NCBI GenBank assembly: GCA_012064385.1
Contig: QRDG01000944.1
Span: 178,226-242,225 of the forward strand
Direction: 5' to 3'
DNA: 64,000 nucleotides
DNA from: Puccinellia tenuiflora
Lineage: Eukaryota > Streptophyta > Magnoliopsida > Poales > Poaceae
Part shown: piece after piece, positions 11,018 to 21,429 of the stretch
Layout of the letters: the number at the start of each line of letters is the position of its first letter
Numbering within the stretch: the first letter of the stretch is position 1
Program-made: the position numbers and the translations under genes
The notes under the pieces: generated by a model
The model's input: the letters and a program-made list of their open reading frames with translations, nothing else
Databases searched by the model: none
Told to the model about the DNA's origin: nothing

Positions 11018-12408
11018 GTTCAAGAACAAGCAAGATAATCATGGACAAGTGATTCGCAACAAAGCTCGTTTGGTTGCTCAAGGCTACTCTCAAGTCGAAG
11101 GACTTGACTACGGTGAAACTTTCGCTCGTAGCTAGACTTGAATCCATTCGTATATTACTTGCTTTTGCCTCTAGTCATAAAGTCACTTTATATCAAATGG
11201 ATGTTAAAAGTGCTTTCCTAAATGGTCCACTTAATGAGATGGTATATGTTAAACAACCTCTGGGGTTCGAAGATCCCAAGTGTCCTAACCATGTCTACTT
11301 ACTCCACAAGGCTTTGTATGGCCTCAAACAAGCCCCACGTGCTTGGTACGATCACTTAAAGGAGTTCCTAGTAGACCGTGGTTTTGCACTTGGGGTAATC
11401 GATCCCACACTCTTCACCAAGAGTGCAAACGGAGAATTCTTTGTATGCCAAGTATATGTTGATGATATTATATTTGGTTCTACTAATGCCTCTTTTGTAG
11501 ACCAATTTGCTAGGCTAATGACAAGTGAATTTGAGATGTCTATGATGGGAGAATTGAAGTTTTTCCTTGGGTTTGAAATTGAGCAATATGAAGAAGGAAC
11601 CTTTATTTGCCAAGCTAAATATATTCAAGACATGCTCAAGAAGTTTGATATGATAAATGCAAGCCCATTGAGATTTCCAATGGCAACAAACGTGAATCTA
11701 ACACTAGATCACGAAGGTATTCCGGTAGACCAAAAGCTTTATCGCTCTATGATTGGTTCTTTACTTTATCTTTGTGCATCTAGACCGGATATCATGTTTA
11801 GTGTAGGGTTGTGTGCAAGATTTCAATCTAACCCTAAGGAAAGCCATATGACTGCTGTCAAAAGAATTCTTAGGTACTTAGTTGATACCTCCAATCATGG
11901 TCTTTGGTATCCTTCAAATACAAGCTTTGATCTTGTGGGATATTCGGATGCGGATTGGGCCGGAGACAAAGTGACTAGGAAATCAACCTCGGGTGCTTGC
12001 CAATTTCTTGGTAGGTCACTTGTGTGTTGGTCTTCGAAGAAACAAAACTGCATATCTACATCCTCCACGGAAGCCGAATATATTGCCGCCGCAAGTTGTT
12101 GCTCCCAACTATTATGGATGAGACAATGTCTTGAGGATTTTGGAATTAAGATAAAGACATTGCCTCTTTTATGTGATAATGAAAGTGCTATAAGAATTGC
12201 TCACAATCCTGTGCTCCATGGCAAGACGAAGCATATTGAAATACGGTATCATTTTATCCGTGATCATGTGGCAAATGGAGATATCTCACTTTCATATATC
12301 AACACCAAAGATCAACTCGCCGATATATTCACAAAACCACTTGACGAGAAGAGATTCAAGGAATTGAGAGGACAAATCAATGTCGTATGTGCAAGCAATT
12401 TTGTTTGA
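11018..12408 (+). pseudogene. Copia reverse transcriptase (rest) and RNase H
   Basis: The RT domain resumes with FKNKQD at 11019 and runs through RLVAQGYSQVEGLDYGETFA. A 2-bp deletion at about 11122 then shifts the frame; the rest (VARLES onward) is open to the TGA at 12406. RT motifs visible are QMDVKSAFLNG, LYGLKQAPRAWYDHL and the catalytic YVDD at 11455-11466. RNase H follows with GYSDADWAGD, STSSTEAEYIAA and LLCDNESAIRIAHNP, and the frame ends in the usual DIFTKPL region. Together with the insertion at 7587 the frameshift makes the RT non-functional, although the catalytic residues remain. Confidence 0.88.
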
Positions 12409-12899
12409 TTAAGAATCTTGCATACACGTCTCTACTAGAGTGGTATTTGAATTCTAGATGTGGGCATGAATTTAGGGGGAGTGTTGTCCTAATCAATTGG
12501 ACTCTCCCTCCCCCCATTATGTCAATAGCAATGGTTTCATTGATGTCTCAATAATATTCATATATGAGCTTAAATGATGAGTTTTGGTTATGCACCCAAG
12601 ATATATCTTCGCGGTGGCATGCCATACACTCATATATGGTGGCCTAGGCCACCGACCTTTTCTCAAATAGAAAAGTTGGCTCTTACTCGAGATTTTACTA
12701 TATACAAGTTGCATGTTTCCTATTTACCATTCCCTTTGCATCTCATTCAATTTTGCTTATTTGAAGTTTTATTTTGGGTATGTGGAGTTTTCATCATGTT
12801 TTGCATGCACCTCCCCCGGATCACTCAACGATTACTCAGTAATATTTCTGTTGATGCAAAGTACTCGGAGCACAACATCGTCAACAAGCAGAATCGAGT
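12409..12899 (+). other. Non-coding spacer between pol and the extra ORF
   Basis: AT-rich leader with no gene. It contains a PPT-like tract (ttagggggagtg) at about 12472-12483, shortly after the pol stop, and a ggcctaggcc palindrome at about 12642-12651 of the same kind as the LTR array. Confidence 0.5.
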
Positions 12900-13115
12900 G
12901 CCAGCCCGGCCTCCAGCCCGGCCCAGGCCGGCTCACAGGCCGGTTGGCTCGGAACAGGGTCCGGCCTATAACCCGGCCTAGGCCGGCTCACAGGCCGGCT
13001 GGTTCGGGTCCCTCGCCGGCCTCCCGCCCGGCCCAGGCCGGCTCCCAGGACGGCTGGCTCGGGTCCCTGGCCGGCCTCCAGGCCGGCCCAGGCCGGTTCC
13101 CAGGCCGGCGCGCCT
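12900..13115. repeat. Internal GC-rich array resembling the LTR array; candidate promoter for the extra ORF
   Basis: Units such as cagcccggccYaggccggctc and caggccggYtggctcggg repeat four to five times. They are plainly related in design to the LTR array at 3026-3297, with GGCCGG cores and GGCCTAGGCC palindromes. A pyrimidine-rich 5'-UTR-like stretch (13150-13265) follows, and the extra ORF starts 270 bp downstream. I see no clear TATA box. A promoter role is inferred from this parallel with the LTR. Confidence 0.5.
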
Positions 13116-13384
13116 GGGGACTTAAGTGCATGCGGGGTAACCGACCCTAGCAGCTCCTCTTCTTCCTCCCGTGTTTCTTCCTCTCCATTACTGCCCTCCA
13201 CACCATCTCGAGCTCCTCCTCCTTCCCCTCCATCTAGACCACCCCCCACTCCTTCCACTCCACAGATCTACAAGAGAAACATCCGATCTCTCATCCAATC
13301 CACATACTTTCTCCGTTTTGTGCCAATTTTGCGTGGATTCCCTCCCTTTGTGGTGTGTTCTTGTGTTTTCTCTCAAGATTGAAG

Positions 13385-14878
13385 ATGGAGAAGTGGGGTG
13401 ATGATTGGGAGGAGGTCCCACAATCAAGCAAAGCCGGAGGCAAGAGCAAGACCTTTGACGGGTTGGATGATATTGTTGAGGATTATGATGCTCAATCCTC
13501 AATGCCCAAGAAAAAGAAGCTCAAGAAAGTTGTGGCCAAGAAGGCCAAGCCCAAGCAAGCCGCCAAGCCAATGGGGAGTTCACAGTCACTTGTGAATCCC
13601 GATGAACCGGTACGTGTTGATTGGACCAAAGTGCCTCGCTCTGAATTCGAGCAAGACCGTTTGGTTTTCAATCCCTATACTTTTGGTCATAGCACGTGTC
13701 CAGATGATCCTAGATTTTATTGCAAGATGCACCAGGGAGTCTATCACCAATGCATTGATAAGAGAAAGAATTCACATGTTCCTACTTCCTATTTCAATGT
13801 TGAGCATATTAGGGAAGTATGGCCAGAGGTGATGGAACTTATGGACTTTCATCAAATCACTAAGCTCATGACTGTCAGCACTTCTTATTCTCCTGAGCTG
13901 CTCAAGCAATTTTATGCCACAGTTCATTTCTCAACTGCACCCAAGAGAATTATGACCTGGATGTGTCACCATACTGTCTGTACGGCTACTCTGGCTGAAT
14001 TTGGGGCACTGTTTGATCTTGAGGAACTTCCCTTTGCACCAATTTATGTTCGCCTTCATTGCTCGAAGGTTATGCCAGCTGAGTCAGGGATTCGTCATTG
14101 TTATCCACCAGGGATAGGGCTTAGGGGGAAACTTCCCAAAATCTCTTGGATGTATCATTATTGGAGAGTTGTTCATGGCATTCTGAGAAACTGTCTCAAT
14201 TGCAAGTATGGGGAAAAGGGTGAGGTTCGCGAGCGGATGATTAACCTTCTTCACCAGATTGTCCCTCTTTATATGAGAAAGAAGCAAATCGATATCCTCG
14301 ATTACATGTGGCAAGAGATGCGCCTTGTGGTTCTTAAGAAAAAGGTTCCCATTTATGGTCCCTATCTGCAGACTCTCTTCAATACCAAGATACAATCTGC
14401 TGTGGTCAATTCATATGAGATGTATGCGCCTTCTCTTATCTCTATACCTCCTCCCCCTCCGGATGCCCCTGTTTTTGTTCCTCCATATCGTGCTAAGGGT
14501 GATGAAGATGCGGATGTTGAGGCTCCGGTAAAGCAAAATGTTATAATCAAAGCACTCAAGAAGATGAACTGCTTCTTTGCTCAGAAACAGAAAACAGATT
14601 ACAAGGCTTATGCCAAGCAGAAGAACTACAACAGAAATCAACGTGCAATTATGGCTCAGCTCAATCTTCCTCTTGGTCCTGAAAGCTCAGATGAAGTTTC
14701 TGAGGACACCTACATGGCCCAGAACAAATATACTTACTGGTTTGGCGACGATGTCTCCTCTCCATATTGGCAAGGTGACCCGGGTCAGTCCAGCTCCGGT
14801 CCAGCTGCTGAGGATGAGTTAGAAGATGACGAGGATGAGGATGATGTTGAGTATGAAGAGGAGTCCGATGATGAGTGA
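13385..14878 (+). CDS. Extra ORF between pol and 3' LTR (putative plant transposon protein, 497 aa)
   Basis: An intact frame in the sense direction. I chose ATG 13385 (MEKWGDDWEE), the first ATG after the pyrimidine-rich leader. The N-terminus is acidic and is followed by a very basic, NLS-like patch (KKKKLKKVVAKKAKPK, about residues 40-60). A compact middle domain (about 75-330) is rich in Trp, Tyr, His and Cys (WPEVMELMDFHQITKLM; MTWMCHHTVCTATLAEFGALF; WMYHYWRVVHGILRNC). A proline run (IPPPPPDAP) and a strongly acidic tail (DELEDDEDEDDVEYEEESDDE region) complete it. The middle resembles the 'putative plant transposon protein' domain found in many plant retroelements. SIRE elements are known for an extra, sometimes envelope-like ORF at this place. 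I see no signal peptide or membrane segment, so an envelope role is not supported. It is the only complete long frame left in this element. Confidence 0.75.
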   Translation: MEKWGDDWEEVPQSSKAGGKSKTFDGLDDIVEDYDAQSSMPKKKKLKKVVAKKAKPKQAAKPMGSSQSLVNPDEPVRVDWTKVPRSEFEQDRLVFNPYTFGHSTCPDDPRFYCKMHQGVYHQCIDKRKNSHVPTSYFNVEHIREVWPEVMELMDFHQITKLMTVSTSYSPELLKQFYATVHFSTAPKRIMTWMCHHTVCTATLAEFGALFDLEELPFAPIYVRLHCSKVMPAESGIRHCYPPGIGLRGKLPKISWMYHYWRVVHGILRNCLNCKYGEKGEVRERMINLLHQIVPLYMRKKQIDILDYMWQEMRLVVLKKKVPIYGPYLQTLFNTKIQSAVVNSYEMYAPSLISIPPPPPDAPVFVPPYRAKGDEDADVEAPVKQNVIIKALKKMNCFFAQKQKTDYKAYAKQKNYNRNQRAIMAQLNLPLGPESSDEVSEDTYMAQNKYTYWFGDDVSSPYWQGDPGQSSSGPAAEDELEDDEDEDDVEYEEESDDE

Positions 14879-15350
14879 TCATGGTTTTCACTGCTATTTC
14901 TCCCTTTTTGGTGTCTTGATGCCAAAGGGGGAGATTATCTCCGGGGATTTGCATTGCATTGTGTTTTCATCGTTTGCATGTTTTCATTCTCATTTGCATC
15001 GAACTTGTTTCTTAAGTGAACTCTATTTGTGATGTATCCCGGAAATAATCTGTAAGGATATTTTGGATCTTCGTTATGTTGATGGATCTTCGTTATGTTG
15101 ATGTGATATTCTTCCAAGATTATGTCTATATGAAGTCCATGGTGAGAATGCTCTACTAATATGAAAGCTATGGTGAGAACTATTGTATATCCTTCTATCA
15201 CATAGTATATATATGTTTACCTATCACTTATTCTCACTTGAGCAATTCTTAGTTACATACCCTGTTGGCTTGTAAGCTTAAGGGGGAGCTTCACTAGACA
15301 TGCTTAAATGAGAATTGTTTTGCAAATCCTTGAGTTGTCATCAAACATCA
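14879..15350 (+). other. Non-coding 3' region of the copia element
   Basis: No gene. It holds two extra PPT-like tracts, ccaaagggggagatt at about 14921-14936 and taagggggagct at about 15280-15291, upstream of the true PPT, and a short tandem duplication of ggatcttcgttatgttgat at about 15063-15102. Confidence 0.6.
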
Positions 15351-15363
15351 AAAAGGGGGAGAT
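15351..15363 (+). other. Polypurine tract of the copia element
   Basis: aaaagggggagat directly abuts the 3' LTR start (TGAAAGG at 15364). This primes plus-strand DNA synthesis. The junction GGGGGAGATTGAAAG is identical at the copia element 52142-63091. Confidence 0.9.
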
Positions 15364-16713
15364 TGAAAGGACATTGTCCGTTAATCTTGTTTTGACGTTT
15401 GATCACAACACTTGGAAGTATTTAACATACTCGTTAGTATCCACAGGAAATATGTCTATCTATGCAAAAAGGAAGAAATGCCATTGTCGGAAATTGAACA
15501 GGAAGAAATGCAGTTTCAGCAGGCAGGCCGGCCCCCAGACCGGCCTAGGCCGGGCTCCAGGCCGGGCGGCTCTGGTGGGTGGCCAGCCCCCAGGCCGGCC
15601 TAGGCCGGGCCCCAGGCCGGGCGGCTCTGGTGGGTGGCCGGCCCCCAGGCCGGCCCAGGCCGGTCCACAGGCCGGTGGCCCTAATACTCTGCGTGAAGAT
15701 CACTGGGCCGGCCCCCAGGCCGGCCTAGGCCGGGCTCCAGGCCGGACGGCTCGGGTGGGTGGCCGGCCCCCAGGCCGGCCCAGGCCGGTCCACAGGCCGG
15801 CGGCTCAGTTTGCTCCTGTGCGAAGATCTTTGGCCGGCCCCCAGGCCGGCCCAGGCCGGCCCACAGACCGGGCATCCTGGACAGTGACAAGTTCAAACGG
15901 CTCAATTTCGGGGAGGGGTATTTATACCCCTCCATCTACCTCGAGACAACTACCACGACCAAAAGAAGAACACCTCCATTGTTTGAAAGCTTCAAATCGA
16001 TAGATCTCCGTCTCTAGCCACTCAATCACTTAATCCTTTGAGGTTTAGAGAGAGGAGACCTAGATCTACACTTCAACCAAACCAATTAGATTTTCCCCCT
16101 TGATTTGTGAGAGGGGGCTTGCTACTCTTGGTGTTCATTGGAACTCTAAGAGGTTGTGGTCCTTCGGAGCTTTGAGAGCTTCGGAGACATTGCCGGGAGC
16201 CACCAATTAAGTTGTGGTGTGTGCCCCGGTCTTGAGCATCAAGTCTTGGCGGCTCGGTGCATTTGGTGAAGACCCTCCAACTTGTGGAGTGAGCTTCATC
16301 CTTGTAAAGGTTCTAGTTGTCAACCTCAACGACAACATAGTGACAAGTGTCTCGCCACATTGGTGGTAAGACACATCGGAGATACGGTGTGCCATATCAA
16401 GGCTACACGGTGTTTCACTTTGGTGAACACCGCGCCGCTCCAACGGAGATTAGCTTCCATTGGAAGTGAACTTCGGGATAAATCTCCGCGTCACTTTGTT
16501 GGTTATCTCTCAACTCATCTTTACTTGTTGCCTCTAGCTTACTATATTATATATCATGTGCTAGTAGTCTTTTGCTCAACATATAGGGTGGTTCATCTAG
16601 TTGCATAATCTAGATAACTTATATTTGAGCAATGTCAATTTAAAACGAAAAAGAAGTAAAATTTGTAGTTAACCTATTCACCCCCCCTCTAGTTAACCTC
16701 ATCGATCCTTTCA
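15364..16713 (+). repeat. 3' LTR of the copia element (1350 bp)
   Basis: Same ends as 2870-4137 (TGAAAGG to CCTTTCA). It is 82 bp longer because its GC-rich array (about 15524-15878) has extra units. It is followed by the right target duplication GTCAT at 16714-16718. Confidence 0.95.
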
Positions 16714-16718
16714 GTCAT

Positions 16719-17394
16719 CTTGTCTGATCTTGTATCGCAGTGCAGTGCATACCGGACATGCATCCAAATTCCCGTACTCCTCACCGCGGTAAAGGATGCA
16801 GTCATTGATGCATGCATGTATCTTCTGCACATCTAATCCTAGAGGGCAGATAGCCTTCTTTGCTTCGTACGTAGTCTCGGGCAATTCGTTATCCTTTGGA
16901 AGCTTCGGCTTCATTATTTTCAGTAACTTCTCAAATCCCTTGTCAGATAAACCAGTCTCTGCCTTCCATTTCAGCAATTCCAGTGTGGTGCCGAGCTTTG
17001 TGCTGCCATCTTCGCAATTTGGGTACAACAACTTTTTGTGATCCTCTAGCATGGCCTCCAACTTCAGCTTCTCCTTTTCTGTATCGCATTCTCGTTTTGC
17101 ATCAGAAATGACCCGACCAAGACCATCAGCGGGCTCATCTGACGCCTGTTGTTCTTCACCTCCTTCTTCTTCATTGTTTTCCATCGCAGTATCACCGTAT
17201 TCTTCAGGAAACATAGGATAGTTCTCATCATCCTTTTCTTCTTCATTGTCTTCCATCATAACCCCTCTTTCTCCGTGCTTGGTCCAACAATTATAGCTGG
17301 GCATGAAACCTCTCCGAAGTAGGTGGGCTTGAAGGGTTCTCGAGAAAGAGTGCTCCTTAACGTTCCGACAGTCCACACATGGAAAGACACAGTC
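16719..17394 (-). pseudogene. CACTA TNP2-type transposase, N-terminal part
   Basis: Continues the transposase split by the copia. Read right to left it gives the cysteine-rich N-terminal region (CVDCRNVKEHSF, then LQAHLLRRGFMPSYNCWTKHGERG). An acidic stretch (EEEKDDENYPMFPEE) and a linker follow. It ends CPVCTALRYKIRQDD at the insertion site. The open frame continues to 17547, but its first 50 or so codons (from MPTCAGVNLKENS) are antisense to the neighbouring gypsy integrase. The real CACTA sequence therefore ends near 17390, and the original start codon is lost. Confidence 0.82.
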
Positions 17395-18570
17395 GAAGCG
17401 CGGCGTATCACTCGCCGTGCCAAAGCATTCACAATAATCAATGGAGAACTTTACAAATGAAGGATATCGGGCATCCTCCAGAGGTGCATCGCACCCGAAG
17501 ATGGCAAGGCTATTCTCCTTGAGATTCACGCCAGCACATGTGGGCATCGCGCCAGCAGCCGGGCCTTAGTCGCCAAGGCCCTGCATGTTGGATTCTACTG
17601 GCCCACGACACTCCATGACGCCGAGGACATCGTCAGGCGGTGCATCGGCTGCCAGAAGTTTGCCACCAAGCCTCACGCACCTGCTTCAGAGTTAAATACA
17701 ATTTTCCTTGCCTGGCCATTCGCCAGTGGGGACTTGATATGGTTGGACCTCTAAGAAAATCTGCCCGTGGTGGGCACACCCACCTCCTGGTGGCCGTTGA
17801 TAAATTTACAAAGTGGATAGAGGCTGTGCCAATCACAAACGCAGCAGCCACGACTGCCGTCAATTTCATCAGATCCATGATCTTCCATTTCGGTGTGCCG
17901 CATAGCATCATCACCGATAACGGAACAAACTTCACCGCTGAGGAATTCCAAGACTTCTGCAAAGAACAAGGCATCAAGCTCAATTACGCCTCGGTCACCC
18001 ACCCACAGTCCAACGGACAGGTGGAAAAGGCGAATGGCCTCGTCTGCAGCGGCGTCAAAAAGTGCCTCTTTGTGCCACTCAAGTGCGCGTCGGGTGCCTG
18101 GGTGGAGGAGCTACCCTCTGTCCTGTGGAGCATGCGCACCACACCTAACAGATCAACCCAGTACACTACGTTCTTCATGGTGTATGGAGCAGAAGCAGTC
18201 CTACCACACGACCTGCGCTTTGACGCACCTCATGTTGTAGCATACAATGAAGACGATGCCAACGCAGCGCTCGAGGACGACATCGACTTGCTGGATGAGG
18301 CACGAGACATTGCACTCGCCCGCACGGCAACATACCAGCAAAGCCTGCGCAACTACCATAGTCGTCGACTGCGCACAAGGTCATTTGTGGAAGGTGACCT
18401 AGTGCTCCGGCTCAAGCAAAAGAAGATGCACAAACTCGCCTCCCCATGGGAGGGACCCTTCATCATCACCGAAGTCATCGGCGGGAGCATACCGCCTGAA
18501 GAACGCAAGAAACGGAGAGCTCTCACACAACCCATGGAATGCTGCACATCTGCGACGCTTCTATGCGTAG
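17395..18570 (+). pseudogene. Tat-type gypsy integrase, remnant 1
   Basis: Starts abruptly inside pol (RRAKAFTIINGELYK). It continues through the H2C2 zinc domain (HASTCGHRASSRALVAKA, CIGCQKFA) and the catalytic core, with Asp in GLDMVGP, Asp in IITDNGTNFT and Glu in SNGQVEKAN all present. It ends in the family's usual C-terminus (PWNAAHLRRFYA, stop at 18568). It is broken by an in-frame TGA after NGELYK (about 17437), a frameshift near 17715 and another near 18480. No LTR, gag or RT lies upstream: the left side is fused directly to CACTA sequence. A polyadenylation-like AATAAA follows at about 18631. Confidence 0.85.
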
Positions 18571-18699
18571 CACAACTGTCAATAAGGTTGTTCAGCCACC
18601 GATGTAATCGTTGAGACTGCATCTCCCTTAATAAAAGTGCAATGTTCCTCTATTTTTGGAGTCGCTATGCCGCACAACAAAAGTAATCGCCTCCACGGC

Positions 18700-18900
18700 A
18701 CCTGATACTCGGGGGCTGCGTTGTAAAGGCCAACTAAAACAAACTCCGGAATGGCACCCGATACTCGGGGGCTACGCCGTTGAGGTTAAGTAAACAAAAT
18801 TAACCGCCTTAGCAGCACCCGATACTCGGGGGCTGCGCTATAAAGGCCAAAGCAAGCTAAAACGCGGATGGGAACCCGATACCCGGGGGCTGCACCGCCA
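18700..18900. repeat. Array of about 58-bp units with cccgatactcgggggct core, remnant 1
   Basis: Four copies, with the G5 run at about 18711, 18767, 18828 and 18885. The core CCCGA-tac-TCGGG is a short inverted repeat. The array lies between the 3' end of sense pol and the 3' end of the opposite-strand gene. Related cores occur at 24590-25050, 30831-31350, 41360-41790 and 44200-44450. Confidence 0.7.
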
Positions 18901-19012
18901 AAGCACAACAACTCAAACATACAAGGAGCTAAAGGCTCGACAACAGCCTAGGCATATACTGCAATTACGAACAAATTATTCATACTCTACAAGTACTTGC
19001 ACAGAAACGGAG

Positions 19013-21411
19013 CTAGTCCTTTGGCTCTGTTTTTGGAACCTGTAAAGTTACATGGTCAAGCTGCAACTTAGTATCATGCTCCAACTTGTCGATCAAGCCA
19101 ATAGCCACGCCTTCTACAGCCCGGTAATGGTGTTCCATCGGCATAGGCTCGCCGTCAGGTCGCGGAGGAACTTCCTCTATCCCTGTCAAGCACATGTATG
19201 GGTGTCGTCTGCGCACAAACGCCAAGGCATATATTGCACCGCTGACCAATTGGGCGCGAACAAACTCTCGCGGAGCTTCACCATTGCGGAACTTCGCCGG
19301 GAGAGCACCAAGTCCTTGCGGCTGCTTGTCCAGGGGAAACAAAACTTTATGTACCAGCGACAGCGCAGACCCGCATGACCCAATAAAGGAAACCACCTGC
19401 TGCACGCGGTCCTGCAGCAGAGCTAGAACACGACCCCGAGCGCTGTCAGACCAGAAGGAGGTGGTGTCCCGCCCTACGACTTCAGCAACACGCCGGAGTC
19501 GGCCGTTCACCCGATCGGCTTCAGCTCGTGCGTCCAGTTGAACACCTGTCAAAAAGAAGAAAACAACTGAAGACAGATACACGAAGAAACTGACAACTCC
19601 TCGAGGGCTCGTGGTAGCTTACATAGCAGATCAGAATTCGCCTTCTCCAACTCTTCAAGCAAGTAAGTCTCTCGCTCGGCAGGACGAGGTTGCTTTGATC
19701 GCAAGATGGCTAAGACACCTTGAGTAGCTCGTAAGTCCCGCTCCAATTTGGCACACCGGGTCTGTAGCACCGAGCATCGACACTCGTCAGGATCGCGGGT
19801 GCCAGAGGCAGTGGGAACGGATTCGGAGCCAGGCGCCTGGTTGAGCACAACCCCAGTGGATGGAGGAGTACTGACAAGGCTAGCCTGCCCACAAAACAAA
19901 GCAAGAGGTATAAGTAAAAGAGGTAAATCAACATCGGGGAAGACACCCTCGCCCCAGCTCTCCACAAAGGTCTCGCGGGCTGGATTGAAGAAATAAAACT
20001 TTCAAGGAAAATGGACAAAGGAAAAATAATAAGAGGCTCTTAGGCCAATATTCATTACAGGCGACAAAAGACAAAAGGAACAAGTTTTTTACACAAGCTC
20101 CGACAAACTACTACGACGTCTATCGACTACTGCGAGCTGGTAGATTTCTTGGCCTTCTCGGCGCGCCTGGCGGCCTGTTTGTCGAGAGTGTCTGCCAGTT
20201 TCTACGCCAACTCGCGGGACCTCTCGAAGAAGTCGCTGAGGGGCAGCGCCTTGCCATCAGGTCCGCGAGGACGCCCCGACATGGCCTCGTCAAAATCACC
20301 CTCGAAGCCATGCCCCAGCAGCATTAGAAGGGTGGTCTACGAGCCACGTACCGTATGCTCACGACGGAAGTCGGCAATGGTGGAAGCATCTGGGCCAAAT
20401 AGTTCTGCTAGTTCGTCGAAGGAGGAGGGAGGCTGCGCCTTGGGAAATACGCTGTCGTGCAGGCACGTAAGTGCATCTTTCGCCTTCGACAGGAGACCTC
20501 CTGTCTAGCCACCGACACCCTCAAGGGCAACTAGAGCACCCTCCAAGTCTTCGGGATGAGCTTGGCTGCTACAGCCCGCAGGAGCACCCAAATACCCTGG
20601 GTGAAAACGAAGATGAGCGACTTAGCAAAAAGAAAAACACAAAATCAACGCAAAGAGAGAAGTATGTGACATTGGTGAACCTGATAAGGAGTTGGTTACA
20701 ACTCCAAGTCGATGGGCGGCTGTTTTCTCGCGTCCCTCAGCCTCCTCCCTCGCAGCTCGTGCGGCCTCATCAGCACGCGCACGGGCATCAGCCTCGGCGG
20801 AGTCGAGCTTTCCCTTCAGTTCGGCAGACTGCAGCGTGGCGTCATCCCTCTCACGCTGAGCCCGCGCCAGGGACTCTGCAGACAGTACACAATAAGGAAC
20901 AATACGACAGAAGAACGTGAGTAGAAGAAAAGGGGTAGTTTACCTTGTAGCTCAGTAGATTGTTGGCTAAGCCGAGCAACCTCCGCTTCCATGGCGGCAT
21001 AGCGACGACCAATGTCCAGCAGCTCGTGCGTAACTGGCTGTGATAGCATAAGGAGATAGTCATAAGCCTGAATCTGAGTCCATACCCGACTGTGCCTAGT
21101 CGCATATGGACCCGGGGGCTACTCCCATCAGGAGCGCTGACGCGCACCCGACCAAACAGAAAACAAAAGACAAAAAGGAGGAATGTGGCTTGAGTCTATA
21201 CCGACTAATCCTAGTCGCATATAGACTCGAGGGCTACTCCCATCGGGAGCACTAGCGCGCGCCCGATATTGGAAAGGAAAAATAAACAACTTACGTGTTC
21301 GGCGGAAGCTAGCGGAGGAGTGCTGACGATGGTAAAAAGATTGTCACCAGGGGCAGTCATTGCAGGAGTGCCCAGCACGACGCCGTGGTTGGGCGATGGC
21401 GGCGGAGCCAT
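19013..21411 (-). pseudogene. Opposite-strand coiled-coil gene of Tat remnant 1 (spliced, truncated)
   Basis: Several open stretches on the minus strand join at plausible splice sites. One exon is at about 21049-20950 (MLSQPVTHELLDIGRRYAAMEAEVARL, donor ggtaaac). The next is entered through tctgcag at about 20880 (ESLARAQRERDDATLQSAELKGK). Then come about 19892-19623 (CAKLERDLRATQGVLAIL, donor gtaagc) and 19545-19013 (VQLDARAEADRVNGRLRRV to the TAG at 19013, acceptor ttgacag). The predicted protein is mostly coiled coil with a globular C-terminal domain. The Pro-rich piece at 21411-21290 (MAPPPSPNHG) may be an upstream exon. The N-terminal domain seen in the fuller copy at 26407 is missing. 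Antisense genes of this kind are known between integrase and the 3' LTR of Tat-lineage elements; their function is unsettled. Confidence 0.6.
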
Positions 21412-21429
21412 GGTACCCTTTAAGCTAGG

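Larger units (their letters stand above)
2870..16713 (+). mobile_element. SIRE/Maximus-type Ty1-copia retrotransposon, composite, 13.8 kb
   Basis: A complete LTR-to-LTR element. In order: 5' LTR (2870-4137), PBS (4139-4151), gag-protease-integrase-RT start (4192-7586), foreign insertion (7587-11017), remainder of RT and RNase H (11018-12408), GC-rich array, extra ORF (13385-14878), PPT (15351-15363) and 3' LTR (15364-16713). SIRE lineage is inferred from the integrase-before-RT order, the YVDDIIFGST and MSMMGELKFFLG RT motifs and the long ORF downstream of pol. Outside their GC-rich arrays I noticed only about three substitutions between the LTRs (near 2910, 3739 and 3991), so this copy inserted recently. 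It is nevertheless non-autonomous: RT is split and frameshifted. Confidence 0.9.

Noticed and set aside
13385..14878. Calling the extra copia ORF an envelope gene
   Set aside because: No signal peptide, transmembrane segment or cleavage site is visible; position alone is not enough.
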